From: Isochrysis galbana
Lineage: Eukaryota; Haptophyta; Isochrysidales; Isochrysidaceae
Assembly: GCA_018136815.1 (NCBI GenBank)
Contig: CM030936.1
Span: 1,905,694-1,969,693 of the forward strand
Reading direction: 5' to 3'
DNA: 64,000 bases
Part shown: positions 22,421 to 31,779 of the stretch, piece after piece
Layout of the letters: each line of letters starts with the position of its first letter
How positions within the stretch are numbered: position 1 is the first letter of the stretch
The notes under the pieces: model-generated
Database searches by the model: none
Told to the model about the DNA's origin: nothing
Seen by the model: the letters and a program-made list of their open reading frames with translations, nothing else
Translations under genes and position numbers: made by a program

Positions 22421-23402
22421 ATGTCTAATGACAAATGTGCACATTTTCGAGGCAATTAAAAAACACACAGGCACCTGAAAACGTTTTCGCGTTTTCGCGC
22501 TCGTGCGAAGTTGATGTCGACCACGAAAGAGCACCAGAGGCCAGAGGTCGCACTGTGAGACGCGCGCCTGCGTTCCCCGGGCACGGTTACCCCTGGGCAT
22601 GCAGTACAGAGTCTTGCGGGGGCGCACAGCGTCGCCTGCGCCCTCCACCTCGTCCCTGCTAGCATCTGCTGCTGCCAGCCTCTCACGCGCATGCAGTGCG
22701 CGGCTGGCCGCGAGCCATCAAAATGACGGTGCTGCGCATGACGGGCTGGCCCATCACGCGCGGCACCGCCTCGGCATGGCGAGAGGGGTCGCCTACTGGC
22801 CGCACTGAACCTCGCCAGAGTGGCCGCAGGCTGCTTGCGAGGCCAACGACTATCGCTGCGACCGCCGCAGGAGAAAGAGATCAAATTGATTATAGTACGG
22901 GGAGAAAGCTTATCGGAGGGTTCGTTCTATCCCCGCGCCGGTGGTGTTGGCCACTTGTTGTTGTGCGTGACTGCAGCTCACGCTAGTCTTTCCGTTATAT
23001 TCAGCGTGTTCGCTATGAGTCCGAGGGGGGTGCATGATGAACAAGGCAACAACGTTGTGGAGTATAGATTATGTCAGCTTAAGTTCCCGCCGCACATGAG
23101 CCTCAGGGGCTGAAACGCCGGCTGTTGTGGCTGGACCCAACCTCCTGGGAACAGTTCTAATGATTCCAAATCTTACCAAATCTTGTTTTATGCCTTCGCG
23201 TCAGGTGTCAAAAGCTAGTGCGAGCGCTGTGAATGATGGTAAGACCGTGCTGCATCATTCCCAACAGTGTGCACGGCGATGCAGTGATGGCGTCGGCCGT
23301 ATTTGCTATTTTCGACGTTGTACTTGACTCAATATGCGACGGGAGGCTAGCGACTGATGGACGACAGCCAGGTAGTCTTGCGAGACGCCGTGCTTTTGCG
23401 TC
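22421..23402. other. Intergenic between RAP and HAT1 genes
   Basis: No gene supported in about 980 bp. It contains the 3' flank of HAT1 and the distal upstream region of the RAP gene. Minus-strand frames at 22418-22884 show no domain. Confidence 0.4.
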
Positions 23403-24839
23403 CTACAAAAACCGCTTCAGCACCATCGTGTACTCAGCAATCAACGCTTGATACAGCACGTCGAGCTCCGCCTTTCGCGCTTGCGGATCGCTCATCGCCT
23501 TCAGCACCTCCTCGTGCTTTTTGTTTAGCCGACGTTTCACATTTAGCCGGAAAGCACGCTTGAGCTCTTCGGCTCTCGCATTCGCATCCTTATCGTCAGA
23601 CGAGCTGCCCTGTACAGGAAGCTTACGGATAGCTTCCTCGAGCATTCGAAAAGCCTGCATCTCGTAACACCGAGCAATCTGCTCCTCGGTGATCCTGAGT
23701 GCTTTCCGCGCTACCGCGCGCTGAGTTTCATGAAGCGCTGATCCCGACTCCTCTGGGATTAGAAGGTTGAGCTCTTGGCAGAGCCGCAAGTCGACAACGT
23801 CACGAACGAAGCGGAACGCAGGACAGGGGTCCTCCACAGTAATCTCGACGGCGTTCTGCTCCTTAGCATAGGCATATATGCATCGTAGGAGAGAGGATGC
23901 ATGGCCCTGGCGGCGATGTGGAGGGAGCACAAGCACTTGACACACCTACGACGAGAAGCAGCGGCGGTGCAGTGTGAGTTGCATGACCAGGCCACTAGCT
24001 CGAGGCGGATCGCAGGAGGGGGCGACGTCCACGGTGCGAGGTGCGAAAGACTGTGCGTAGCACGTGTCTCTCTCTCAGCGAAGCACCGGCCAGCTCACCT
24101 TGAGGACGAGGTGCGCCTGGCCTTGGAGCCATCGGGTGAAGAAGAAGACGCTCGCTGCGGCGACGATCTCGGGCGCCGGCGAGACTCCTTCTTCGGCGGC
24201 GTTCGTAGAGGAGTCTCTTACATTCCAGACAGTGAATAGTCGCCATCGCTCTTCCGTGGGGTCTATTGTAGAATGCGCGTCCACTTCGAAACGGAGCAGC
24301 GCCTGTAGGCCGTCATTCAACGCCTTGAGGGCTGGCGAGGATGCGAGCGACTCGCATCGCACTTGAGACTGGTAGACCGCTCCCACTTTTGAGCTAGCGT
24401 TGGGTGCGTACGCCCCGACAATCGGGCCATAGACAGAGAGGTCGGCCTCAGTCAGCGGGCCGCCGAGGAGCACGCCGTCCGCCTCGCGCTCGACCTCAGG
24501 AAGCTGCGCAGCGAGCGCGAACATTGCGTCGCCAACCGCACCCTCCATCTCCCTATCGCAGCGCACGTGGAGCTTGAGGTTAGTTGGGCCGTACAGCACG
24601 TCGATCCGCAGGGGCCGCTGGCTCTCCGGCAGCGCAATCGCCTCGTCCTCGAAGTACTGGTGCAGGAAGGCCGGTGTGTGGCCCTCGCTGCTCTCCCCCG
24701 CCCGCACGAGCCTCACCACCTCCTGTGCGTGGACGAAGCGGGCTGGGTCGCGCTCCCACGGCGGTAGATTTGCCACAGCCTCCGAACCCTCGCCCTCCTC
24801 TTCGCGGGGACGCTTACCACTGCGCGCCTCTAACGACAT
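23403..24839 (-). CDS. HAT1: Type B histone acetyltransferase HAT1, two exons
   Basis: Exons 24839-24099 and 23945-23403 (minus) join in phase 0 to 427 residues, close to the family's usual 420. A 153-bp GT-AG intron lies between. HAT1 acetylates newly made histone H4 (Lys5/Lys12) before nuclear import, usually with an RbAp46/48-type partner. The N-terminal part matches the HAT1 N-domain (YGPTNLKLHVRCDR; LSVYGPIVGAYAPNASSK). After the splice the acetyl-CoA motif VCQVLVLPPHRRQGHASSLL and the family signature ITVEDPCPAFRFVRDVVDL follow. The C-terminal helical domain is basic (RLNKKHEEVLKAM). Met 24839 (MSLEARSGKRPREEE) is preferred over the upstream Met at 25010, which adds a poly-Pro segment from the poly-G tract. 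Confidence 0.92.
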
Positions 24840-24870
24840 CCGCGCCGAGGGGTTCCACACCCACCACGCC

Positions 24871-24894
24871 GGGGGGGGGGGGGGGGGGGGGGGG
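24871..24894. repeat. Poly-G tract (24 nt)
   Basis: Uninterrupted G run just upstream of the HAT1 start; a potential G-quadruplex and a likely site of length error. Confidence 0.8.
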
Positions 24895-24999
24895 CAGCGC
24901 AGGGTGGGGAAATGGCGGGAAGAGACCGTCAGTGTCTGCATATGCGGATGCAGATTTATAGTAAAGACTGAAAAGAAAAAGAGTGGAATTGTGGAATTG

Positions 25000-25500
25000 C
25001 TCATTTTCATTGGTGCTTTTTTTGGAATTGGTGCCCCCGATTTCGTCTAAAAAAACACCTGAAGATTCAGGGCTGCTACACCTACCATCGTCCGACTTTT
25101 AACGCCTTCTGTCCGACGCCGCCCCTATTCCCGTCACTCCTCCTCTTCCCTTTCCCCCCTTCGTTCCTTTGTCTTCGGTTTCCGGGGTGCGGCCCAGGTG
25201 CCAGGTGCACTTTCTTGGCAGGAGGGCCTTGTGTGTTATGTGTTACGTGTTGCTGGCCTCCGTAGCGGTGTTGATTTCCTTTGCGTCTGTGGTGGTTGCT
25301 CGCTCGGCTTATGTCAAGCTTCTCGGATTATGGGCGACAGGATTTTCTCTGGGGCGTCGTGTCGTGCTGCGTTCGAATGTTGCTAGTTGCTAGGTGTGCG
25401 CGTGGGCTGTCTGCGGGGCGGACTATGTGTTCTTTGATTCTGTCAACGAGGTCCGCATCAGGTGTTCTACTCCGAGTTTTTTGGCTAGGTTTAAATAAAT
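25000..25500. other. Intergenic, no gene seen
   Basis: Short open frames (25169-25502) in overlapping registers have no recognisable similarity. The right end abuts the tail of the retroelement at 25501. Confidence 0.35.
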
Positions 25501-26262
25501 AAACCTTTTAATAGTCTCACCGCACACGCGGCCGTGGACCGTGGACCCTCTACTTTCTACTCACGTAGGAAACTTTCTACACCCCCACTCCCCCGGCCCT
25601 TCTCCCCCCGCCATAAGGCGACTCCCCCCGTGCACTACTAGGGGGATAGGGGTGAAGGGCTTAGATATGGTCCGGTGGCCCGCGCCCCCCCCGGTGATCA
25701 TTCCCCCCCTTCCTCCTGTGTCTCCGAGTGGGCGGCGTCCTCAGCCCCGACTTATCCTGTAAACAAGTGCGGGACTTACCTCTTTTTCGGTGAGCGGAGC
25801 TCTCGCTCCGCCCACCCCCTTCTCCGCGCTCTCTCTCCCCTCTCCTGCGGCACGCGCGATGGCGCGCCTGCGGCAGGCCTGCAGCTGCCCCTGGCGACCC
25901 CTGGAGGCTCCTGGAGGCCAGCTCTGGGGGCAGAGGAGGCTGGGCTGGGCCCTGGCCTCCCCTGCCTCTCCCTCGCTGGCGCTCCCGAGCCTCTGGGGCC
26001 GCCAATCTGCACCTGTCTGCCTGTCGACCAGGGGGGGAGGGGGGATTGGAGCGATGGGCTGGCCACGAGGGGCCAGGACGAGCGAGACAGGCGTGCCTGT
26101 CAGTGGGAGAGTGGGTCAGCAGGGCAGTGGCAGTGGCCTCCTGGCAAGCCATCAGGCTTGCCAGGAGGATGGGTGGTTCCTCCCCCACGGCAGGGGAGGA
26201 GTGGAGAGAGAGGGGGGCTCGTGCCCCCCCATGGGCGAACCAAGTATAAACTTAGTTGTTTT
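25501..26262 (-). mobile_element. Non-autonomous retroelement, near full-length body, minus strand
   Basis: Read on the minus strand from 26262. It has a head (AAGTTTATACTTGGTTCGCC), a GGGGGG-CACGAG-CCCCCC hairpin, a CCTCCCC/GGGGAGG hairpin and a perfect 14-bp hairpin with a 4-nt loop (26137-26168). Then come a GGCGGAG/CTCCGCC hairpin near 25800, the GTAAGTCCCG...CCTGTTTACAGG block, a CCCCTAGTAG box, a CGCC-TTAT-GGCG stem-loop (25610 region) and the terminal GGTGAGACTATTAAAAGGTTT tail ending at about 25500. The last three features match the LINE 3' end at 36493-36640. Overlapping open frames on both strands are not conserved as protein. Confidence 0.8.
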
Positions 26263-26436
26263 TGGGCCTAGGTTTAAGACTTCTACGCTTGGTAGTAGTT
26301 TGTCGTCTTTAAAGAGTCTTTGTCTGTAGTGAAGATCGGCCTCAGGTCGTTTACATCTATCCTTTTGCTTTCGGCTGTCTTCCCATGCCCGCCTGGGCGG
26401 TTCTTGAAGAGTCGGTTGTGTTTGCGAAGAGCAAAG

Positions 26437-26512
26437 CTCTCCTGATGGCTGAGGGGGAGGGCACGAGGCGCCTCCCCCATGTGCCATGTGAAAACCAAGT
26501 ATAAAAACTTAG
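26437..26512 (-). repeat. Isolated retroelement head fragment
   Basis: Minus strand: ACTAAGTTTTTATACTTGGT, then a CATGGGGGAGGCGCCTCGTG hairpin. It lies between the two complete bodies and is a third, more divergent head. Confidence 0.5.
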
Positions 26513-26612
26513 TTGGTCAGTCATCATAAAAGTAGAGAGTCGATCGCGGATGCGCACACGCCGCCCGCCGCCGCGAACTTCCGCCTTTACGCCGGCTGCA
26601 CCATATGTAGTG

Positions 26613-27372
26613 GGTAGTGGCAACTAAGTTTATACTTGGTTCGCCCATGGGGGGGGCACGAGCCCCCCTCTCTCTCCACTCCTCCCCTGCCGTGGGGGAG
26701 GAACCACCCATCCTCCTGGCATGCCTGATGGCTTGCCAGGAGGCCACTGCCCTGCTGACCCACTCTCCCACTGACAGGCACGCCTGGATCGCTCGTCCTG
26801 GCCCCTCGTGGCCAGCCCATCGCTCCAACCCCCTCTCCCCCCCTGTTCGACAGGCAGACAGGTGCAGACTGGGGGCCCCAGAGGCTCAGGAGCGCCAGCG
26901 AGGGAGAGGCAGGGGAGGCCAGGGCCTAGCCCCAGCCTCCTCTGCCCCCTGAGCTGGCCTCCAGGAGCCTCCAGGGGGCGCCAGCAAGCAGCTGCAGGCC
27001 TGGCGCAGGCACGCCATCGCGCGTGCCGCAGGAGAGAGGAGAGGGAGCGCGGAGAAGGGGGTGGGCGGAGCGAGAGCTCCGCCCACCGAAAAATATGTAA
27101 GTCCCGCACCTGTTTACAGGAGAAGTCGGGACTTAGGACGCCGCCAGCCCGGTAGGCGTAGGAGGAGAAGGGGAGAACGGATCACCGGGGGGGGGCGCGG
27201 GCCACCGACCATATCTAAGCCCTTTTCCCCTATCCCCCTAGTAGTGCACGGGGGGAGTCGCCTGATGGCGGGGGGGAAAGGGCCGGCGGAGTGGGGGTGT
27301 AGAAAGTTTTGCTGCGTGAGTAGAAAGTAGAGGGTCCACGGCCGCGTGTGCGGTGAGACTATTAAGAAATTA
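26613..27372 (+). mobile_element. Non-autonomous retroelement, near full-length body, plus strand
   Basis: It mirrors the copy at 25501-26262: head AACTAAGTTTATACTTGGTT at 26623, the same hairpins (CTCCTGGCATGCC/GGCTTGCCAGGAG near 26713-26745; GGCGGAGC/GCTCCGCC near 27065), GTAAGTCCCG and CCTGTTTACAGG at 27097-27120, CCCCCTAGTAGTGCACGGGG, stem CGCC-TGAT-GGCG, and tail GCGGTGAGACTATTAAGAAA. The two copies form a long inverted repeat with about 350 bp between the heads. Confidence 0.8.
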
Positions 27373-27800
27373 ATGTAGTGGGTAGTGGGGTGGATCCGCC
27401 ATCTGGGCTTACATTCGCCACAACACACAACACGACCTTTAATAATTACTACGACGTTGCCCGACCGATAGAAATGATAGTCCCCCTCATCGTCATCGGT
27501 GCGCTCTTCACGAGATGGTGCCACCTGAGGTCCAACTTTTCTCACACCCGCATCCCATCAGCCTAGAGACGGAGCACTCTAAGGCTAAGGCCTTGCGGTC
27601 GCCCAAAGCCTCACTAGCTTGTCGTTGTAAGCCTATCAATACTCTAAACAAAAGGCAAGCGGGTCCAGGCCCCAAGCGCATCCTCCTCCCACCATGCTGA
27701 CGACGGTGTTCTCACAATGACAACGGGACAAAAACTCTTCGTTCGGCTACAGTGTCCGCACTCCTCGTCACAATCACACCGCGCTCCAATTCGCAGGATC
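27373..27800. other. Intergenic, no gene seen
   Basis: Unremarkable sequence between the retroelement tail and the stop of the next minus-strand gene; probably that gene's 3' flank. Confidence 0.4.
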
Positions 27801-30077
27801 CTATTCATCGCCAAACAATAAGGCATGGGCATTGGGCGCCACAGTCACCGCGGTGCCGCCAGGACCTACAACACCGTGTTGCTCATAGGAAGGCGGGGCG
27901 CTGGCCCCGCGATCGCCACCATCCCCATACCGCTCAGAGATCTCCTGTGGCATGCCAGCTGTGCCCATCGCATGCGCCAGTCCAGGAGGTGTCCCATAGA
28001 AGCCCGTCGGGTGCATCGGGAAGCCGGGCGGTGCGCTCGCACCCCCGGGGCCCATTAGTGCGCATGGCGGATGGTTCCAGCCGCATGAACCTATTGGCAT
28101 CGGCATCGCCGCTAAGCTGCGCGCGCCCTCAGTCGATGGCATGTTCATCGGCAACTGCATGGGCAAGCGGTACGGAAACGTAGGCGGCCGCTCCATTGCC
28201 ACCACGGACGACGTCTCGGTGGCAACAGGCGTCGGCATGCGAGGAGGCAGCTGATGCTGCCGCTGGCCTTCAGACCGCGCCGCTTGCAGCGCGCGAGCGA
28301 TGGTGCCTTTGCCCTCCTTCGCCCCCTTGGGCAGCGGCGGCCGCCGAGCCGCCACGTAGCTGCTGATTTGGGTACGGTTCCCGGGCTGTGCACTGCGCAC
28401 TTGCCGCGGCGGTGGCGGTGGCGGGAGCGGACGCGATGGCTTTGGCGGCTTTCGCTGCATGGGGTTCCGAGCCTCCTCCTCGCAGAGCTTGCAGCTCACG
28501 AGACCGTGCCGCTTGCAAGGAGGCTCGTCTGGGTAGAGCCCATGGTGATGCGCTGCCTCGCGGGTGGCCGCTCGAAGCCGTTGCACGACTGCTGCCGCAG
28601 ATTGAGCGCGCGGCGGCGCAGAGACTGTCGAGTGTCCTCGCGAAGCGACGGATAAGCAGGAGGCAGTCTCTGCATCTTCATTAGCCGCCCTGCGAGCTCG
28701 GAACTGCGCTAGTTTCGCGTCCAGTCGGTCTAGAGACGCTTCGAGCTTGCGCTCGAGCATGAGATGCTCCTGCTCCTGTTGACGTGACACAGCGCGACTA
28801 CTCACGGCCGCCTCAAACGCATCCCCCACCGGCCCCAACGAACGCTGCGCCTTCTCCCTCGCCGGCCGGTCAGACGCCTCGCTTCTGCGCAGCTGCGCCG
28901 CCGCTAGGACCCCGCGCGTGCCGGCCATCCCAGCATCGCTCGCGGCGCGACGTGCCTCGCCCTTAGCCCCGGCGAGCCGTGCTGCCGTCGGCTTGGCAGT
29001 GGGAATGGCTTGACCCGAAGTTGGAGTCGTTAGTGCGGCACAGCGCGGGGCTGTGGCCGTGGACGACGAGACGCTCGTCGTGGGCGGTCTGCTCAGTTTC
29101 TCCGGCATCGCCCTAGGCTCGCGGTACTCGAATGGCTCGTCCGGCTGAGATGTTGCACGTGCAGACGCCCTCGCTGCTGAGGACGAGGCTACAGACGAGG
29201 TAGTTCCAGACGGTGTGGCGGTTCGCCGAGCTTGCAGCGACATGTCAGCGTGAGCGAGCTTGGCGCCGACCGTAGAGGCCGAAGCCAGCTTGTTGGACGC
29301 CTGTCTCTCGGCATAGTGGAAGAGATCCATGCTCGTCTCCGCTTCCAATGTCCTCCCAAGAGTTGCATCTAAGTCGTGCTGCGCATGCGGCGCCCCTCCA
29401 CCTTGCAGAAGAGAAGCAGGCTCCACATTGACTGGTGGCGGCCTACGGGACCGCGTCTGCTTGGAGCGTGCTGCCGCGAGCACAGCGTCGGCGGCGGCGT
29501 CGAACGGGTCGTCTTCCTGCAATGGCACTGTGGCGTCGGTGACAGAATCCTCCATACCGCTATAGTACTGCTCATCTGGCTCGCCATCTAAGTCCTCCTC
29601 GATCTCCTCAGCGTCCCGATACTCATGGCCGTGCCTGTACGCGTCATGGCCCCGAGGGCCATGGCCGGACTTGCCAGATGACCTGTGCCGAGCGCCCCTG
29701 GCCTCACGCAGCCGGCCGGGAACGGCGGCGGCAGCGTGATGTTGGTACGCATGCCCTGGCCGGCATTCGCCGGTCTGCACGAGCTTGGCTCCAGCGGCGG
29801 TGGTGGCCTGGCTGAGCGCGGATGGAGACGGGCTATCGAGCCGCACGTGCTGCAGCGCCTGATGTGCCTGGAGGCTCGGCTTGTACGGCCTGACTGGGCT
29901 TGTATGCTCCGACTGTGCTGCCGAAGCAGGCGGGCCGCCAACATTGAGTGCGCTCATGAGGTCAGCTATGCGGCGGTCTCGCTCGCTCTCGGGCGCCGCG
30001 GCCGGCCCGCCCCGCGCTTCTGCCTCGTCCGCCAGCTGCAGCTGCGCGAGCGCGACCGCCTCGCGGTGGCGGCGCAT
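27801..30077 (-). CDS. Large disordered protein with a small Cys/His motif, function unknown
   Basis: A single 758-residue frame, low-complexity in part but with consistent codon use and no frame breaks. The N-terminus is helical (MRRHREAVALAQLQLADEAE). Residues about 155-185 are acidic. A predicted coiled coil of charged heptads runs near 450-490 (EQEHLMLERKLEASLDRLDA). A compact metal-binding-like motif follows, CKRHGLVSCKLC (CxxH-x4-CxxC). The C-terminal 200 residues are Pro/Gly/Met-rich and disordered. The paralogue family is not recognised. Similar Cys/His clusters with coiled coils are seen in some ciliary or centrosomal proteins, but that is only a suggestion. The upstream block at 30290-30400 is shared with the RAP gene. 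Confidence 0.65.
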   Translation of the reverse strand: MRRHREAVALAQLQLADEAEARGGPAAAPESERDRRIADLMSALNVGGPPASAAQSEHTSPVRPYKPSLQAHQALQHVRLDSPSPSALSQATTAAGAKLVQTGECRPGHAYQHHAAAAVPGRLREARGARHRSSGKSGHGPRGHDAYRHGHEYRDAEEIEEDLDGEPDEQYYSGMEDSVTDATVPLQEDDPFDAAADAVLAAARSKQTRSRRPPPVNVEPASLLQGGGAPHAQHDLDATLGRTLEAETSMDLFHYAERQASNKLASASTVGAKLAHADMSLQARRTATPSGTTSSVASSSAARASARATSQPDEPFEYREPRAMPEKLSRPPTTSVSSSTATAPRCAALTTPTSGQAIPTAKPTAARLAGAKGEARRAASDAGMAGTRGVLAAAQLRRSEASDRPAREKAQRSLGPVGDAFEAAVSSRAVSRQQEQEHLMLERKLEASLDRLDAKLAQFRARRAANEDAETASCLSVASRGHSTVSAPPRAQSAAAVVQRLRAATREAAHHHGLYPDEPPCKRHGLVSCKLCEEEARNPMQRKPPKPSRPLPPPPPPRQVRSAQPGNRTQISSYVAARRPPLPKGAKEGKGTIARALQAARSEGQRQHQLPPRMPTPVATETSSVVAMERPPTFPYRLPMQLPMNMPSTEGARSLAAMPMPIGSCGWNHPPCALMGPGGASAPPGFPMHPTGFYGTPPGLAHAMGTAGMPQEISERYGDGGDRGASAPPSYEQHGVVGPGGTAVTVAPNAHALLFGDE

Positions 30078-30102
30078 CGGGCAGTCGATGGGGAGAGGGA
30101 GA

Positions 30103-30130
30103 GCGCGGGGGGGGGGGGGGGGGGGGGGGA
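30103..30130. repeat. Poly-G tract upstream of the 30077 start
   Basis: About 20 or more consecutive G just before the start of the disordered-protein gene; like the tract upstream of HAT1. Confidence 0.7.
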
Positions 30131-30289
30131 GACGTTGGGGCTGGGGGCCGCGCGGCGGCGCCGGAGGAGAGAGAGGCCGAGGTGAAGGTTATTCTCGGTA
30201 CTCCTACGAGTGTACTCTATGTATATGGTAGGGTACTACTACTTCGGTTGTTGAAGGGTGGAGGAAGGGAAGAAGAGTTTATAGAGGGT

Positions 30290-30400
30290 TTTTGCAGCGA
30301 CTCAACGGGGACTCAAGAGTGGCCGAGTCAACAGGCTTGATTCCCCGTTGACTCGCTGTTGGGTCGCTCTTGCAAAAGACCAAATCAGACCGCGGAGACC
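30290..30400 (-). promoter_or_regulatory. Shared upstream block with GACTCAA motifs (disordered-protein gene)
   Basis: Contains AGAGGGTTTTTG, CGACTCAAC, GGACTCAAGAG, CGAGTCAAC, CGTTGACTCG, GCTGTTGGGTCGC and TGCAAAAGACC, in the same order as the block at 22305-22420. It separates this gene from the divergent transposase at 30453. Confidence 0.45.
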
Positions 30401-30452
30401 CAACAGAGGGTTTCTCAACCAATCTCGCGCCGCCAGAGCGCGCTGGCCAGCG

Positions 30453-31746
30453 ATGCCCACCCGGCCCTTCACGGCGCGAGAGCTGGAGGACTGCAGACTG
30501 GCCATGTTTCTGGCGCTGGAGGAGCGGAGAGCCAGGGCGCGCAAGAGGGCTCGTGACGGGCCGGACGCCGCCAAAGATGACTTCTGGGAACTCGCCTTTA
30601 TGGCGGTGGCAGCGGAGGTGCGAGGTGCTCATGCGGACGACGCGGTCTCGCATAGGGCCCGAGCGGCTCTCCATCGCAAGGCTGGAGCGGGAGGCTGCAG
30701 CAGCTGGCGGTGGCGACGGCGTGCTCACGCGCGACGTCTACGCGCGCTTTGGCGTGCGCCTCGTCGACCTGCGACGCTTCGTGGACGCGTTGGACATGCC
30801 TCCAGGCATGCGTCTACGTGGTCGCCATGTGATGAGTGGCGAGGAAGCTGTTCTCATCACCCTACGCAGATTTAAGCACGCAGGTGAATAGCCACGCCTG
30901 CGCCTGTGCACACGCGTGTCTGCCTTCCCATCTGCCCCCTTCCCTCTCACTCCTCGCCTCGTCTCCCAATCCCGTGCTGCAGGTAGTGCGGCGGCACTCA
31001 CATGGGAGTTGGGCCGCAGTGAAGCGGCCATCAGCGCAGCGCATGCTGCAGTGGTAGAGCACATTCACACAAGGTTCCCCCATCTCCTAGATTCCCGTAG
31101 CTTTTCTGCGTTTGCCCCCCTGTTCCCAAGGTTTGCGGGCGCCTTTGTGGAAGCAGGGGTTCCATTGCCCAACCTGGTCGGCTTCATTGATGGGAAGTTG
31201 TGGAAGGTAGCCCGTCCCGTTCGAGCACAGCCTGTGTTGTACTCAGGACATAAAAGGTGCCATGGAGTGAAAATTCAAGGTGTTGTGTTTCCCAATGGCA
31301 TCCAGCCTTGGCCGTACGGTCCTATCGATGGGTCGCGCCATGATTCTTTTGTGCTGCAGGCATCAGGATTGATACCAATCATGCACCGACTGTGCACCAG
31401 TGCTGGACGCACGTTCGTCTTGTTCGGCGACTCCGCTTTCCCAATGTCACCATACCTTTACCGCATGTACCGTGGGAACATGCCTCCATGGCAGGCTTTC
31501 TTCAACAGAGTGTTGGCACCCCATCGCGTCAGTGTAGAATGGGGTTTCGGGAAAATCGCCAATTTGTGGCCATGGATGGATGTCGCACGTTCACAACAAG
31601 TGCTACTCCGCGATGTTGGTGCGTATCTGCGTGTGGCAAATGTGCTTGCAAACATGCACACCTGCTTGTACGGGAGCATTGTGAGCTCGAAGTTCAAAGT
31701 GCACCCTCCCCCTTTGGAGCTGTTCATGGCAGGTGGTCCTTTCTAA
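30453..31746 (+). CDS. Harbinger/DDE_Tnp_4-type transposase, spliced, possibly intact
   Basis: The catalytic exon 30983-31746 holds an RNase H-like DDE core: Asp in GFIDGKLW, Asp in LFGDSAFP, Glu in SVEWGFGK. Around it lie HDSFVLQASG and the C-terminal NVLANMHTCLYG, typical of the PIF/Harbinger superfamily endonuclease. A GT-AG intron 30884-30982 joins it to an upstream exon ending RRFKHAG. The N-terminal part starts at ATG 30453 (MPTRPFTARELEDCRL) but changes frame. A 31-nt GT-AG stretch (30625-30655) would restore phase if spliced, giving 387 residues in all. It could instead be a frameshift. No terminal inverted repeats were found by eye. It may be a young element or a domesticated HARBI1-like gene. 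Confidence 0.75.
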
Positions 31747-31779
31747 AATCATAGCCATGTCATGTTAATTTTAATTTCG

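Noticed and set aside
24000-24098. A separate middle exon of HAT1
   Set aside because: Direct joining of exons 24839-24099 and 23945-23403 already aligns with the whole HAT1 family core; the stretch between contains stops and has proper GT-AG ends.
25470-25495. Remnant of the LINE C-terminus next to the retroelement tail
   Set aside because: Only about 15 bp (CGAGTTTTTTGGCTAGG) resemble the LINE around 36825; too short to support.
26615-26650. tRNA-type B box in the retroelement head (GGTTCGCCC)
   Set aside because: Only a partial match to GGTTCGANNCC and no A box at the right distance; tRNA ancestry is not supported.
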